Source: Methanosphaerula subterraneus | GTDB taxonomy: Archaea > Halobacteriota > Methanomicrobia > Methanomicrobiales > Methanospirillaceae | Assembly (NCBI RefSeq): GCF_052055875.1 | Contig: NZ_CP170508.1 | Location: 1,984,001-2,048,000, forward strand | Reading direction: 5' to 3' | DNA: 64,000 bases | Part shown: piece by piece, positions 1-9,127 of the stretch | Numbering within the stretch: position 1 is the first letter of the stretch | Layout: each line of letters begins with the position of its first letter | Program-made: the position numbers and the translations under genes | The notes under the pieces: model-generated | Told to the model about the DNA's origin: nothing | Seen by the model: the letters and a program-made list of their open reading frames with translations, nothing else | The model's database searches: none

Positions 1-174
1 GGGACCGTCTCCCTCGACCAGCACGTGGTCCCGCTCGGCAGGGACGCTGGCTTCTCCTGCGAGGGGATCGTCGTCAACGCGCAGCAGTTCACCAAGACCT
101 CACAGATCTGGGGTGTCTCCAACAACGCCTGCGGGACCAACACCAACCGGATCGTCCTCTTCCATAAACCCTGA
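1..174 (+). CDS. C-terminal end of an unknown protein (5' cut by window)
   Basis: An open frame runs from base 1 to a TGA at 172-174 and encodes the last 57 residues of a protein whose start lies outside the window. It holds two cysteines (in FSCEG and NACGT) and ends in NRIVLFHKP. I do not recognise a family. Codon use is GC-rich like that of the neighbours. The following gene starts 86 bases later on the same strand. Confidence 0.55.
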   Translation, partial: GTVSLDQHVVPLGRDAGFSCEGIVVNAQQFTKTSQIWGVSNNACGTNTNRIVLFHKP

Positions 175-260
175 TCTCTTTTGTTGCCTGCCCGGGGAGA
201 ACGGTCTGTCCGACGCTACCATTATTAGAAGGCGAAAGGAGAGTAGAGCAGAGGTGAACC

Positions 261-1517
261 GTGAAGATCGCATGCCATGACCTGGTGGACCGGATGATCG
301 AACAGGAGTACCCGTCCCTCTTCTCGTTGTACAGGACACTCCATCAGCACCCGGAACTCTCTGAGATGGAGGAGCAGACCGCCCTGACCCTTTCAACCTC
401 CCTGGAGACTGCCGGGTATACGGTCACCACCGGGATCGGCGGGTTCGGAATCGCCGGGGTGCTCGACACCGGCCCCGGCCGGACCGTGCTGGTCAGGGCC
501 GACATGGATGCCCTCCCGGTTCTGGAGGAGACCGGTCTCTCCTATGCCAGCACCGAGACCACTGTCGACTGGAACGGCCGGTCGGTGCCGGTGATGCACG
601 CGTGCGGGCATGACCTGCATATGACCATCCTCGCCGGTGTCGCAAGGGTGATGGCCGCCCTGCAGGACTGGTGGAGCGGGCGGCTGGTCCTGGTCGGCCA
701 GCCCTCAGAGGAGCGGGTATCAGGGGCGGCGGCGATGGTCAGGGACGGGCTGTACAACACCGTAGGCACGCCGGATGCCCTCCTCGCCCTCCATGTGGCG
801 GCCGAGTACCCGGTCGGCACCGTCATCTACACCGAGGGTGTCTCCTCGGCCGGGGCAGAGTCGTTCGATCTGAAGATCTTCGGTGTCGGAGGGCACGCAG
901 CCCATCCGAACAAGGCGATCGATCCGATTGTGATCGCCGCAGAGACGATCCTGCTCCTCCAGACCGTCGTCTCCCGCGAGATCGATCCACAGGCCTTTGC
1001 CGTGCTGACCGTCTCATCGATCCATACCGGTTCCAAGCATAACGCGATCCCAGGGGAGGTCGAACTGACCCTGAACATCAGGTTTTTCTCGCCCGGGGTC
1101 AGAGACCACCTGATCAGCGCGATCGAACGGATCACCGCCTCCGTCGCCCGCGGCGCCGGCGTCCCGGAGGAGCGCCTCCCGATGCTGACCCTGCTCGATG
1201 AGTCGGCCCCGCCGATGATCTGTGACCCGGCGTTGGCCGGCGTGGTGATCCCGGCCATCCGGGCGGTGGTCGGTGAGGAGCAGGTGATCGCCGTCCCGCC
1301 GTCCTCAGGCAGCGAGGACTTCGGTGCATTCGGGGCGGTCGACCCTCCAATTCCGATCTGTTACTTCCGGGTGGGCAGTGTCGACCCGAACAGTACACAT
1401 CCCCCGGCATTTCTGCACAGCGGTAAATTCTCCCCTGATGCAGAGGGTGTGATCAAAAACGGTGTCCGTGCGATGAGCATAGCACTCCTCGCCCTGCTCG
1501 GAGAAGAGCGGTACTGA
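261..1517 (+). CDS. M20-family amidohydrolase / metallopeptidase
   Basis: This 418-residue protein belongs to the M20D amidohydrolase family (hippurate hydrolase, N-acyl amino acid amidohydrolase, IAA-amino acid hydrolase), cytosolic zinc- or manganese-dependent enzymes that cleave acyl or peptide amide bonds. Family marks are RADMDALP near residue 80, MHACGHDLHM near 113, a GGHAAHP lid motif near 210, and SGSEDFG near 350 towards the C-terminus. The start is GTG at 261 behind GAGGTGA at 251-257. The substrate cannot be told from the sequence. It stands alone; the next gene converges on it from the other strand. Confidence 0.88.
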   Translation: MKIACHDLVDRMIEQEYPSLFSLYRTLHQHPELSEMEEQTALTLSTSLETAGYTVTTGIGGFGIAGVLDTGPGRTVLVRADMDALPVLEETGLSYASTETTVDWNGRSVPVMHACGHDLHMTILAGVARVMAALQDWWSGRLVLVGQPSEERVSGAAAMVRDGLYNTVGTPDALLALHVAAEYPVGTVIYTEGVSSAGAESFDLKIFGVGGHAAHPNKAIDPIVIAAETILLLQTVVSREIDPQAFAVLTVSSIHTGSKHNAIPGEVELTLNIRFFSPGVRDHLISAIERITASVARGAGVPEERLPMLTLLDESAPPMICDPALAGVVIPAIRAVVGEEQVIAVPPSSGSEDFGAFGAVDPPIPICYFRVGSVDPNSTHPPAFLHSGKFSPDAEGVIKNGVRAMSIALLALLGEERY

Positions 1518-1558
1518 CCAAAATTTTCAAAAAACGGGTGAGGACCGAATCTGGTGGA

Positions 1559-1936
1559 TCAGCCCTCTGCCTTCTCGGGCAGTGGCTCGGTCTCTACCAG
1601 GGTCGGCCTGAAGAGTTCCTTGACCCCTTCGGTGGCAGGCGGCAGGTACGTGTTCTCCATCACCAGGCAGTGGGCCGGGCAGATCTCCACACAGGAGTTG
1701 CAGACCACGCATCTGAACCGGTCGATCTCCCAGGTCTTCCCCTTTTTGTCCACGATGATGGCCTGCGTCGGGCACCGGCGGGAGCAGAGCCCGCACCAGA
1801 TGCACGCATCAATATTGTTCATCAGGTGTCCTCGGGAGAGGTCGTACTTCTTTGCCGGTCGTGCCGGGTAGTTCAGCGTCGCTGGCTTTTTCATGAGAGT
1901 TGCTGTTACGGTCTTTGCAAATGTGAAGAGTCCCAT
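1559..1936 (-). CDS. echF: Ech hydrogenase subunit F, two-[4Fe-4S] ferredoxin-like
   Basis: This 125-residue polyferredoxin-type subunit has two classical cluster motifs, CIWCGLCSRRCP and CVVCNSCVEICP, in the NuoI-like arrangement of energy-converting hydrogenases. It should carry electrons between the small subunit and ferredoxin on the cytoplasmic face of the membrane complex. It is the last gene of the echABCDEF operon and begins 12 bases after the echE stop, with a TGGTGA ribosome site. The acidic, proline-rich C-terminal tail after the second cluster is normal for this subunit type. The Ech assignment rests on gene order as much as on this protein. Confidence 0.9.
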   Translation of the reverse strand: MGLFTFAKTVTATLMKKPATLNYPARPAKKYDLSRGHLMNNIDACIWCGLCSRRCPTQAIIVDKKGKTWEIDRFRCVVCNSCVEICPAHCLVMENTYLPPATEGVKELFRPTLVETEPLPEKAEG

Positions 1937-1948
1937 AATATCACCAGA

Positions 1949-3028
1949 TTACCGTTCTGCACAGCCGATGCAGGGGTCTATCGAGAGGACGATGATCGGT
2001 ACATCCGCCAGTTCGCACCCTTTCAGCATCTCGACCAGCGGCGGAATGTTCGTGAAGGTCGGGGTCCTGACCCGGAACCTGACCAGGTTCTTCTTCCCGT
2101 TCCCCTTCACATAATGGACCACCTCGCCACGCGGCTGTTCGGTCCGGGAGAAGAACTCGCCATCAGGGCTGCCAGTCACCTTTATGTCGACTGGACCGTC
2201 AGGGATCTTGTCGACGGCCTGCTCGATCAGATCGATCGAGGTGAAGAGCTCATTGGCCCTGACAAGGCACCTGCCCAGGCAGTCGCCACTGGACTCGGTC
2301 ACCGGTTTGAACGAGAGTTCGTCATAGGCCGCGTATCCGAGCATCCTCATATCGATATTGATCCCGCTCCCCCGCCCGGTCGGTCCTACGGCTCCGAGCA
2401 GGTAGGCCTGCTCCTTGGGCAGGACCCCCACGTTCCTGAGCCGGTGAGCGACCGAACTGTCGTGCGAGAAGACCTTCGTCAGGTCCCGCAGTTCATGCTT
2501 GATCCCGTCGAGCCCCTGCACCATCTCTTTTAGTTTCTGGTTGGAGACGTCCTTTCTGACCCCGCCGACCTTGCAGACCCCCTGGATCACACGCCCGCCG
2601 GTGGTCGCCTCCATGTCGTCGAGGATATGTTCGCGGAGTTTCCAGGCGTTCATGAAGAGGGATTCGAACCCCATTCCATCTGCAAAGAGACCGAGCCAGA
2701 GAAGATGCGAGTGGAGACGGGAGTACTCGGACCAGATCGTCCGGAGGTACCGGGCCCGGTCGGGGACCTCGACCCCCATGATCTGTTCGATCGCCTGTGA
2801 ATAGGTGATGCTGTGGATGAACGAGCAGATGCCGCAGATCCGCTCTGCGATGTACACCATATCCGGGTACTCCCGCTTCTCGACCAGTTTCTCGAGACCG
2901 CGATGGACGTACCCGATCGAAGGGATCGCCTCGATCACGCGCTCGTCCTCCAGCACCAGATCCAAATGGAGCGGCTCGGGGAGGACAGGATGCTGTGGCC
3001 CGAATGGGATGATTATTCTTTTTGCCAT
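1949..3028 (-). CDS. echE: Ech hydrogenase large subunit (NiFe catalytic)
   Basis: This 359-residue protein is the catalytic large subunit of a membrane-bound NiFe hydrogenase of group 4, related to complex I NuoD. Both nickel-binding cysteine pairs are present: RICGICSF around residue 63 and DPCIGCAER at the extreme C-terminus. No C-terminal extension follows the last pair, so the subunit may mature without endoproteolysis, as known for Ech and CooH types. The gene starts with ATG two bases after echD. It oxidises H2 or reduces protons while exchanging electrons with ferredoxin. Confidence 0.95.
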   Translation of the reverse strand: MAKRIIIPFGPQHPVLPEPLHLDLVLEDERVIEAIPSIGYVHRGLEKLVEKREYPDMVYIAERICGICSFIHSITYSQAIEQIMGVEVPDRARYLRTIWSEYSRLHSHLLWLGLFADGMGFESLFMNAWKLREHILDDMEATTGGRVIQGVCKVGGVRKDVSNQKLKEMVQGLDGIKHELRDLTKVFSHDSSVAHRLRNVGVLPKEQAYLLGAVGPTGRGSGINIDMRMLGYAAYDELSFKPVTESSGDCLGRCLVRANELFTSIDLIEQAVDKIPDGPVDIKVTGSPDGEFFSRTEQPRGEVVHYVKGNGKKNLVRFRVRTPTFTNIPPLVEMLKGCELADVPIIVLSIDPCIGCAER

Positions 3029-3030
3029 GA

Positions 3031-3396
3031 TTATTCGTCCTTTTTCTGGATGGTTATGCCGAAGGGGTGGGCGATCGACGTTGCATAGAGCGTTCCCTTG
3101 AAGTCGATGTTCATGCCGGTGACAGTGATCCCGTACAGGTCATGGATCTCGTTCTCGTAGACGAACGCACCCGGGTAACTGCCGCTGATGCTGGCCAGTT
3201 CGGTCCCCGGGGATATGATGATCCGCAGGTTCACGAAGTGGTAGTCCTTATCGAACGAGTAGTTGATCTCATAAACCTCGCCGGTGTTCGTGCACCCGAT
3301 CTGCACCAGCCGGTAGCCCTGATCGAGCATCTCCTTCGCCCTTTTCTGCAGCGTTTGGATCTCGATCACCTCGGTGGTCTGTTCTTCAGTCTTCAT
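3031..3396 (-). CDS. echD: Ech hydrogenase subunit D (NuoC-like)
   Basis: This 121-residue protein resembles the 30-kDa NuoC subunit, with the typical stretch on structure, GAFVYENEIHDLYGI, and the following TGMNIDFKG. It is a peripheral, cofactor-free subunit that stabilises the hydrogenase module. The start ATG overlaps the echC stop in an ATGA arrangement at 3393-3396, implying coupled translation. EchD proteins are short compared with bacterial NuoC, which fits here. Confidence 0.88.
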   Translation of the reverse strand: MKTEEQTTEVIEIQTLQKRAKEMLDQGYRLVQIGCTNTGEVYEINYSFDKDYHFVNLRIIISPGTELASISGSYPGAFVYENEIHDLYGITVTGMNIDFKGTLYATSIAHPFGITIQKKDE

Positions 3397-3836
3397 GCAC
3401 TCTTCCCCCTGGCAGCGAGCTGCCTCTGTTTCTCTTCAAGGATCGAAAGACCCTTGACGACACTGTCGATGATCTGTTCAGGCCTGACCGGGCAGCCGGG
3501 CAGGTAGACATCCACTGGGATCACCTTGTCGATCCCGCCGATGATGTTGTAGCACTCGCGGAAGACCCCGCCGCTGGTGGCGCAGATCCCGAGTGCGATG
3601 ACAACCTTAGGCTCAGGCATCTGATCATAGATATTCTTGATCACTGCTCTGTTCTGTTCGTTGACACCGCCGGTGACGAGGAAAATGTCGGCGTGCTTGG
3701 GGTTGCCGGTGTTGATGATCCCGAACCGTTCCAGGTCGTACATCGGCGTCAGGCAGGCCAGCACCTCGATATCGCAGCCATTGCAGCTTGAGGCGTCGTA
3801 GTGGATGATCCAGGGTGACTTCTTCATATAGGTCAT
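3393..3836 (-). CDS. echC: Ech hydrogenase small subunit (NuoB-like)
   Basis: This 147-residue small subunit binds the proximal [4Fe-4S] cluster. Cysteines are visible in SSCNGCDIE (Cys18, Cys21), GICATSGG and PGCPVRPE, matching the four ligands of NuoB and group 4 hydrogenase small subunits. It links EchE to the ferredoxin subunit EchF. It begins one base after the echB stop and overlaps echD by four bases. Confidence 0.93.
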   Translation of the reverse strand: MTYMKKSPWIIHYDASSCNGCDIEVLACLTPMYDLERFGIINTGNPKHADIFLVTGGVNEQNRAVIKNIYDQMPEPKVVIALGICATSGGVFRECYNIIGGIDKVIPVDVYLPGCPVRPEQIIDSVVKGLSILEEKQRQLAARGKSA

Positions 3837-3837
3837 A

Positions 3838-4689
3838 TCAGGCCCTCCAGTAGAGCAGACCGAGGTTGATCAGTCCAAAGACTGCGGTAACCAGCCAGAT
3901 ACTCTTCAGGGCCCATGCCCACTTCACTCGTGCGAAGGTGTTGTCGATGAAGATCTCCAGGAAGTACAGGACGATCATCGCCACCACCCCGAGCAGGGGG
4001 TTGAACGCAAAGAACAGGTACCCCATCCCGACCAGCAGGATGTTTTCGTACCAGTGGGCGATCTCGACCATCCCGAGCGTCGAACCCGAGAACTCGGTGG
4101 TGACCCCCTTCACGATCTCCTGATGAGCGTGGTGCGAGGTCGAGATATCGAAGGGCGACTTCCGGAGCTTCATCGTCAGGATGTAGGCGAACCCGATGAA
4201 GACCCCGGGCAGGTACAGGATCAGCGGTACCGCGGTGGTGGCCAGGGCACTGACATAGAAACTGTGCACGACCATGTACATCCCGACGGCGATCAGGATC
4301 ACCATCGGCTCATAGGCCATGATCTGGATCAGTTCTCGCTCGGCTCCAATGAACGCGTACGGCGATGCAGCTGCATACGCCCCGAGGACGAGGAAGACAT
4401 GGGCCAGGGTCAGGGCGAAGATCACCAGCAGCAGGTCCCCTCCTGCAAAGAAGAGGGCGCCGCTGAAGGCTATGAAGATCAGGTAGCTGAGCACGTAGAA
4501 GTTCTGCGAGGCGTGGACTACCGCATGTTCCTTCTCGAAGAGCTTCAGCACGTCGTAGAACGGCTGCAGCACTGGCGGTCCCATCCGCCCCTGCATCCGT
4601 GCGGTGATCTTCCGGTCGACCCCCGCCAGCAGCCCACCGAGGGCCGGGGCGAAGAACAGAAAGATCAGGGCGTAGAGGACTGAGGTCAT
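3838..4689 (-). CDS. echB: Ech hydrogenase membrane subunit B (NuoH-like)
   Basis: This 283-residue integral membrane protein of about seven to eight helices is homologous to complex I NuoH. Markers are GRMGPPVLQPFYDVLKLF near the start, the ERELIQIMAYEP loop, and SPFDISTSHHAHQEIV, all typical of the site coupling electron transfer to ion movement. I place the start at the ATG at 4689, which overlaps the echA stop as ATGA; a GTG at 4695 is possible and adds two residues. Confidence 0.92.
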   Translation of the reverse strand: MTSVLYALIFLFFAPALGGLLAGVDRKITARMQGRMGPPVLQPFYDVLKLFEKEHAVVHASQNFYVLSYLIFIAFSGALFFAGGDLLLVIFALTLAHVFLVLGAYAAASPYAFIGAERELIQIMAYEPMVILIAVGMYMVVHSFYVSALATTAVPLILYLPGVFIGFAYILTMKLRKSPFDISTSHHAHQEIVKGVTTEFSGSTLGMVEIAHWYENILLVGMGYLFFAFNPLLGVVAMIVLYFLEIFIDNTFARVKWAWALKSIWLVTAVFGLINLGLLYWRA

Positions 4690-6593
4690 AACCACACCCC
4701 CGCGTAGACGGCCCCGGCCATCAGCACGATCAGCCCAGTGCAGAGGACCACGCCGACCTTCATCAGTTTCGTCTCGCCAAAGAAGTTCTCCATGTAGTAG
4801 TTGTGGATTGTGATCGGCTTATACACGCCGAATGTCCCTTTAAACTGCATATCTGCGTTGGTGGCCCGTCCGCCCATGTACGGGGCCAGGTGGCGTCGGT
4901 CCTTTCTGTAGTACAGCATCGAGAGCGGCATCAGCAGCACCATGAAGAGCATCAGCAGCATGATGATCACATTGTCCTGTCCGAGCTGGGCGACCTTACC
5001 ATAGGACGCGAGCACATACGGCTCGATCAGCACTGAGGAGATGAGCGGGAAGAGCAGGCAGACGCCGACGGTCAGCACCGTCAACGCATACAGTACCCCA
5101 ATCTCCTCTCTGCCGACGCCCCCCTCCTGGTTCTTCTGCGGGGTGGGGACGGCGATCAGTTTGCCCATCCACTTGGTCCAGAAGAAGAGCGTCACCGCCG
5201 AACCGAAGGCGACGATCGCGACCAGGATCAGGCCGAACTGGACATCGATGAATGCACGGAGCGTCGCCCACTTGCTGATCAGCATCCCGAATGGGGCCAG
5301 GAACATCCCAGCGATCCCGACCATCATCATCGAAGCCACCCGGGGCATCCGGGCGATCAGCCCTTCCATGTCCTCGATGTCCCGGGACCCTATCTGGTGT
5401 TCGACGGTTCCGACCGAGAGGAAGAGGAGCGACTTGGAGATAGCATGGAAGATGATCAACAGTATCGCTGCCCAGACCGCTTCGTAGGTTCCGATACCCC
5501 CACAGGCCACAACCAGTCCGAGGTTTGCGATCGTCGAATAAGCGAGTACCTTCTTGGCGTTGGACTGGGAGATGGCGATCCCGGAGGCGAGCAGGAACGT
5601 GAACCCGCCGACCAGGGCGAGCATCAGCCCTGGAAGGGAACCCTGCAGGATCGGGGCCATCTTGATGATGATATAGACCCCTGCCTTGACCATCGTCGAG
5701 GAGTGGAGCAGAGCCGAGACAGGCGTCGGTGCAACCATCGCCCCGACCAGCCAGGACGAGAACGGCAGCTGGGCGGACTTGGTCAGCCCGGCAAAGCAGA
5801 TCAGCACCGCCGGGATCAGGGCCACGGCCTGGCCGGCTCCGATCAGCCGGTCGAGCTCGATGATACCGCCTGCTGCCGGCACAGCGGCCAGGTACAGCAG
5901 CGCAGCAGCGAACCCGAGACCCCCGAGGAGGTTCATCCACAGGGCCCGGAATGAGTTTTTGATCGCTTCTTCGGTCTGGGTGTATCCGATCAGCACGAAC
6001 GAACAGAGCGTCGTCACTTCCCAGAAGAAGTAGACCCAGACGAGGTTGTTCGAGAAGACGAGCCCGAACATCGCAGAGAGGAACGCGAAGAGGACAAAGA
6101 AGAACATCCTTCTCCTGTCGGCCACCTCAGGGTGATGCTCATGGAAGACCTTCATGTACCGGATCGAGTAGACACAGATCAGGGATCCGATGATCCCGAT
6201 GATCAGGGTCATGATCAGGGTGAAGTCGTCGACGAACAGGTTATGGATCGCCGTCAGGTGCTCTGCATAGGTGGTCTCAAAGTAGATCATCATCGCAGAC
6301 TGTACAAGAATCAGGGCCACGGCCAGGTAGTTCTTGTACCGCACCCCCATGTACAGGATGAAGAGAGCCATCAGCATCTCGATCACGAACATGATCTGAC
6401 CGGCCGGCTCTGAAGCGAACGTCGAGAATACAGCACCCTGTGCAAACGAGGTTGCAACCAGGTAGACCGAGGCAACGCCGATCACCAGTGCTCCGATGCG
6501 TACGAGCAGGTGCTTGAGTGCATGCTCAGGCAGTGCGTACATCAGCAAAGCGATGATCAACGGAAAGAGTATCAGGAATAATAGCAGCTCCAC
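4686..6593 (-). CDS. echA: Ech hydrogenase membrane subunit A (NuoL-like antiporter)
   Basis: This 635-residue polytopic protein is related to NuoL and Mrp antiporter subunits, with the proton-channel core visible in WVYFFWEVTTLCSFVLIG, KSAQLPFSSWL and HSSTMVKAGVYI. It is the ion-translocating arm of the Ech complex. The gene is the first of the six-gene operon and starts with GTG at 6593. The upstream region to the divergent HIT gene (6594-6708) is AT-rich, and a TATA-like run near 6618-6631 fits a promoter for this strand. Confidence 0.94.
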   Translation of the reverse strand: MELLLFLILFPLIIALLMYALPEHALKHLLVRIGALVIGVASVYLVATSFAQGAVFSTFASEPAGQIMFVIEMLMALFILYMGVRYKNYLAVALILVQSAMMIYFETTYAEHLTAIHNLFVDDFTLIMTLIIGIIGSLICVYSIRYMKVFHEHHPEVADRRRMFFFVLFAFLSAMFGLVFSNNLVWVYFFWEVTTLCSFVLIGYTQTEEAIKNSFRALWMNLLGGLGFAAALLYLAAVPAAGGIIELDRLIGAGQAVALIPAVLICFAGLTKSAQLPFSSWLVGAMVAPTPVSALLHSSTMVKAGVYIIIKMAPILQGSLPGLMLALVGGFTFLLASGIAISQSNAKKVLAYSTIANLGLVVACGGIGTYEAVWAAILLIIFHAISKSLLFLSVGTVEHQIGSRDIEDMEGLIARMPRVASMMMVGIAGMFLAPFGMLISKWATLRAFIDVQFGLILVAIVAFGSAVTLFFWTKWMGKLIAVPTPQKNQEGGVGREEIGVLYALTVLTVGVCLLFPLISSVLIEPYVLASYGKVAQLGQDNVIIMLLMLFMVLLMPLSMLYYRKDRRHLAPYMGGRATNADMQFKGTFGVYKPITIHNYYMENFFGETKLMKVGVVLCTGLIVLMAGAVYAGVWL

Positions 6594-6708
6594 GTGAACC
6601 CACTCTACTTCCTATTTGTATTTATCATTATTAATCATAACACATCGGCATCCTGTCGGTGTCTCAATGACCGGAAAATATTTTAGTAGTTCATCTCCTG
6701 GAAGGAGT

Positions 6709-7119
6709 ATGCCACCAGAACCCTGTCCCTTCTGTGATCCCCCGGAGGAGAAGATCCTCTTTCGTTCCTTTCGCTGGTATGCGCGATCGGACCTTCACCC
6801 GGTCACGCCGGGTCACCTGCTGCTGATCCCGTTTCGGCATCTCCCCACCTTCTTCGACCTCACTCGAGAGGAGTGGTCTGAGCTCGGTCCCTTCATTCAG
6901 CAGGCGAAGGAGTACCTTGTCCGGACCGTCGCCCCCGACGGCTACAACATCGGGGTGAACATCGGCCGGTCGGCCGGCCAGGCGATCATGCATCTCCATC
7001 TCCATATGATTCCCCGCCACTGGGACGACAGCGGGGTGAAAAAAGGCGGAGTCCGGCGTTCGGTTCCGGAGAAGGAGGAGGCCGATCCCGCCGTGTGTGC
7101 AGTTCCCGGGTTCCGGTGA
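6709..7119 (+). CDS. HIT-family nucleotide-binding protein
   Basis: This 136-residue protein carries the histidine triad MHLHLHMIPRH near residue 95, the active site of HIT hydrolases and transferases acting on nucleotide phosphoramidates or dinucleoside polyphosphates. An N-terminal PCPFCDPP pair could be half of a zinc site. I chose the ATG at 6709. A TATA-like AAAATATTTTA at 6675-6685 lies about 28 bases upstream, which fits a leaderless message. An ATG at 6667 would put that box inside the gene. It sits between the Ech and Por operons on the opposite strand; the physiological substrate is unknown. Confidence 0.85.
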   Translation: MPPEPCPFCDPPEEKILFRSFRWYARSDLHPVTPGHLLLIPFRHLPTFFDLTREEWSELGPFIQQAKEYLVRTVAPDGYNIGVNIGRSAGQAIMHLHLHMIPRHWDDSGVKKGGVRRSVPEKEEADPAVCAVPGFR

Positions 7120-7252
7120 GCCCATCCGGCCATCTGCTGGCTGACAGATCGGGAGTACCACGCCGATCCAGAATGGCGAGATCCAGGAGCAGGCTCTTGA
7201 GCAGGCGATAGCCCTATCTCTGACTGTATGATAAAAAGAGAGTGGAAGTGCC

Positions 7253-7498
7253 TTATCGCTCTTCGCGTTCCATCGTGATCGCTTTCTTCGGGCATTCATT
7301 GGCGCAGATACCACAGCCCTTGCAGAATGCCAGGTCGATCGTCAGATCCTCGTCGATCACCCCATCCGGGCAGTACATCCCGCAGAGCCCGCAGGTGTTG
7401 CACTTCTCCTTGTCGACCACCGGGCGGAAGACCCGCCAGGATCCGGTTTTCCCTCCGGCCCCCTCGCCGGGGGTACTCATTGCAAGCCGTTCTCTCAT
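7253..7498 (-). CDS. porD: Pyruvate:ferredoxin oxidoreductase delta subunit
   Basis: This 81-residue two-cluster ferredoxin has motifs CNTCGLCGMYCP and CKGCGICANECP. It is the delta subunit of a four-subunit pyruvate synthase and passes electrons between external ferredoxin and the TPP subunit. It is the last gene of the porB-A-C-D operon and overlaps porC by four bases. Confidence 0.93.
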   Translation of the reverse strand: MRERLAMSTPGEGAGGKTGSWRVFRPVVDKEKCNTCGLCGMYCPDGVIDEDLTIDLAFCKGCGICANECPKKAITMEREER

Positions 7499-8022
7499 GC
7501 TGTCACCTCGGCATAGGCCCGTTCTGCTGCCTTCACATTCCGCTCATCAGTGAACGTCCCGCTGATCGCCTTCATGGCGGACTCCTGCGAGACGATCCCC
7601 ATCTTTGCCAGTGCACCGAGCACCGGCGTGTTCAGGATCGGCGACCCTGCGATCACCAGCCCGAGCGAGAGGGCGATCCCGGTCAGGTCCACATGGTAGG
7701 TGGTATGCCCGTCCATCGGCACGGCATGGGCGCTGTTGATCAGCACCGTTCCGTCTGGCTTGATCCCGTTGAGCACATCGATCACGTCCATCACGCTGCT
7801 GTCCAGCACCACGACCAGGTCCGGCGACCGGATCTGGCTGTACACCTTGATCGGCTCGTCGCTGATCCGGACGAAGGAGACCACCGGGGCCCCCCGCCGT
7901 TCTGCCCCGTAGAACGGGGCCGCAGTCGCGTACTTGTGGTCATTGAACGCCGCCTGAGCCAGCAGCTTGGCTGCGGTCACGCCACCTTGTCCACCACGGG
8001 AGTGGATCCTAATCTCAAACAT
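7495..8022 (-). CDS. porC: Pyruvate:ferredoxin oxidoreductase gamma subunit
   Basis: This 175-residue protein begins with the diagnostic EIRIHSRGGQGGVTAAKLLA of gamma subunits of 2-oxoacid:ferredoxin oxidoreductases and continues with GAERRGAPVVSFVRIS. It contributes to CoA binding and assembly in the pyruvate synthase complex. The start overlaps the end of porA by eight bases. Its length is normal for the pyruvate-type enzyme. Confidence 0.93.
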   Translation of the reverse strand: MFEIRIHSRGGQGGVTAAKLLAQAAFNDHKYATAAPFYGAERRGAPVVSFVRISDEPIKVYSQIRSPDLVVVLDSSVMDVIDVLNGIKPDGTVLINSAHAVPMDGHTTYHVDLTGIALSLGLVIAGSPILNTPVLGALAKMGIVSQESAMKAISGTFTDERNVKAAERAYAEVTA

Positions 8023-9127
8023 CTGGCGTCACCCCAAACCAGTACTCGGTCCCGATCTTCCTGGACCTGACGAACTCTGCTATATCGTCATAGGTGACCT
8101 CCTGGCCACCGAGGCCGGCGATCACACTGTAGACATCCGTCCTGCAGGTCGACCGGATCGCGTGGGCCAGCACCCCGCCGAACCCGAACGAGTAGTCGCG
8201 GTCGATCACCACGACCTCCCGGCCGGCAAGGTCGAGCTGCGGGAACGGCCGGAACCAGCGGAGGCGCATACCTCCTGCTCGGATTCCTTCCTCCCGCAGG
8301 ATATCGATCGCCATCTCGGCCTCCTTCCCGAGCGTTCCCATCGAGATGAGGATCACATCCGCGTCCTCACACCGGTACTCCTCGGTCGGCCCGTACTGTC
8401 TGCCGAAACGGGCGGCGAAGTCGGATTCCACCTCTGCGATCACCTGCACCGCATCGCGCATCGACCGCTCGATGTCCCATCTGAACCTGAAGTATTGATC
8501 AGGCCCGGTCATCGGTCCGTAGCCGACAGGATGTGCGGTATCGATCCGGTGCGGCAGGTCGATCGGCGGGATGAAGTCCCCGAGCTCGACCGTATCGAGC
8601 GACTGTGTGATGTGGCTGAGCGAGAACCCGTCCAGGTTCACCATCACCGGCAGCAGCACGTCATGGTGCTCTGCGATCCGAAAGGCCATCAGCGTCGCAT
8701 CGTAGGCTTCCTGCACCGTGGCCACAAAGACCTGCAGCCAACCAGTGTCCCGCTGGGAGAAAGCGTCCGAGTGCTCCGCCCAGGTGTTCCATCCAGGGCC
8801 GAGCGCACGGTTCACATTCGCCATCACTATGGGGAGGCGCGAGGCCGCCGCCCAGTGGAGCATCTCGTGCATGTACAGCAGCCCGTGTGAACTGGTCGCC
8901 GTGAAGGTCCGGGCACCGGTGACCGAGGCACCGATGCAGGCCGCCATCGCCGAATGCTCACTCTCGACCGGGATGTACTGGCTTCTCATCGAGCCATCGG
9001 TCACATAGTTTGCGATCTGCTCGACGATCTCGGTCTGCGGCGTGATCGGATATGCCGCCACGACGTCAGGCTGCGCCTCACGTGCCGCAGAGGCTACCGC
9101 CTTGTTCCCGGTTCCTATCGTCAGCAT
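8015..9127 (-). CDS. porA: Pyruvate:ferredoxin oxidoreductase alpha subunit
   Basis: This 370-residue alpha subunit shows VVAAYPITPQTEIVE, the family signature near residue 25, and ATSSHGLLYMHE near 115. It forms the active site together with PorB. In a methanogen it runs in the direction of acetyl-CoA carboxylation to pyruvate, using reduced ferredoxin. It overlaps porB by seven bases. Other 2-oxoacid oxidoreductases are possible in principle, but length and motifs favour pyruvate. Confidence 0.93.
   Translation of the reverse strand: MLTIGTGNKAVASAAREAQPDVVAAYPITPQTEIVEQIANYVTDGSMRSQYIPVESEHSAMAACIGASVTGARTFTATSSHGLLYMHEMLHWAAASRLPIVMANVNRALGPGWNTWAEHSDAFSQRDTGWLQVFVATVQEAYDATLMAFRIAEHHDVLLPVMVNLDGFSLSHITQSLDTVELGDFIPPIDLPHRIDTAHPVGYGPMTGPDQYFRFRWDIERSMRDAVQVIAEVESDFAARFGRQYGPTEEYRCEDADVILISMGTLGKEAEMAIDILREEGIRAGGMRLRWFRPFPQLDLAGREVVVIDRDYSFGFGGVLAHAIRSTCRTDVYSVIAGLGGQEVTYDDIAEFVRSRKIGTEYWFGVTPDV

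Noticed and set aside
7120..7252. Possible third copy of the 60-base element before porD's end (GATAAAAAGAGAG)
   Set aside because: Only the A-rich end is similar; AGTCTCCGACTC is missing at the expected 49-base distance.
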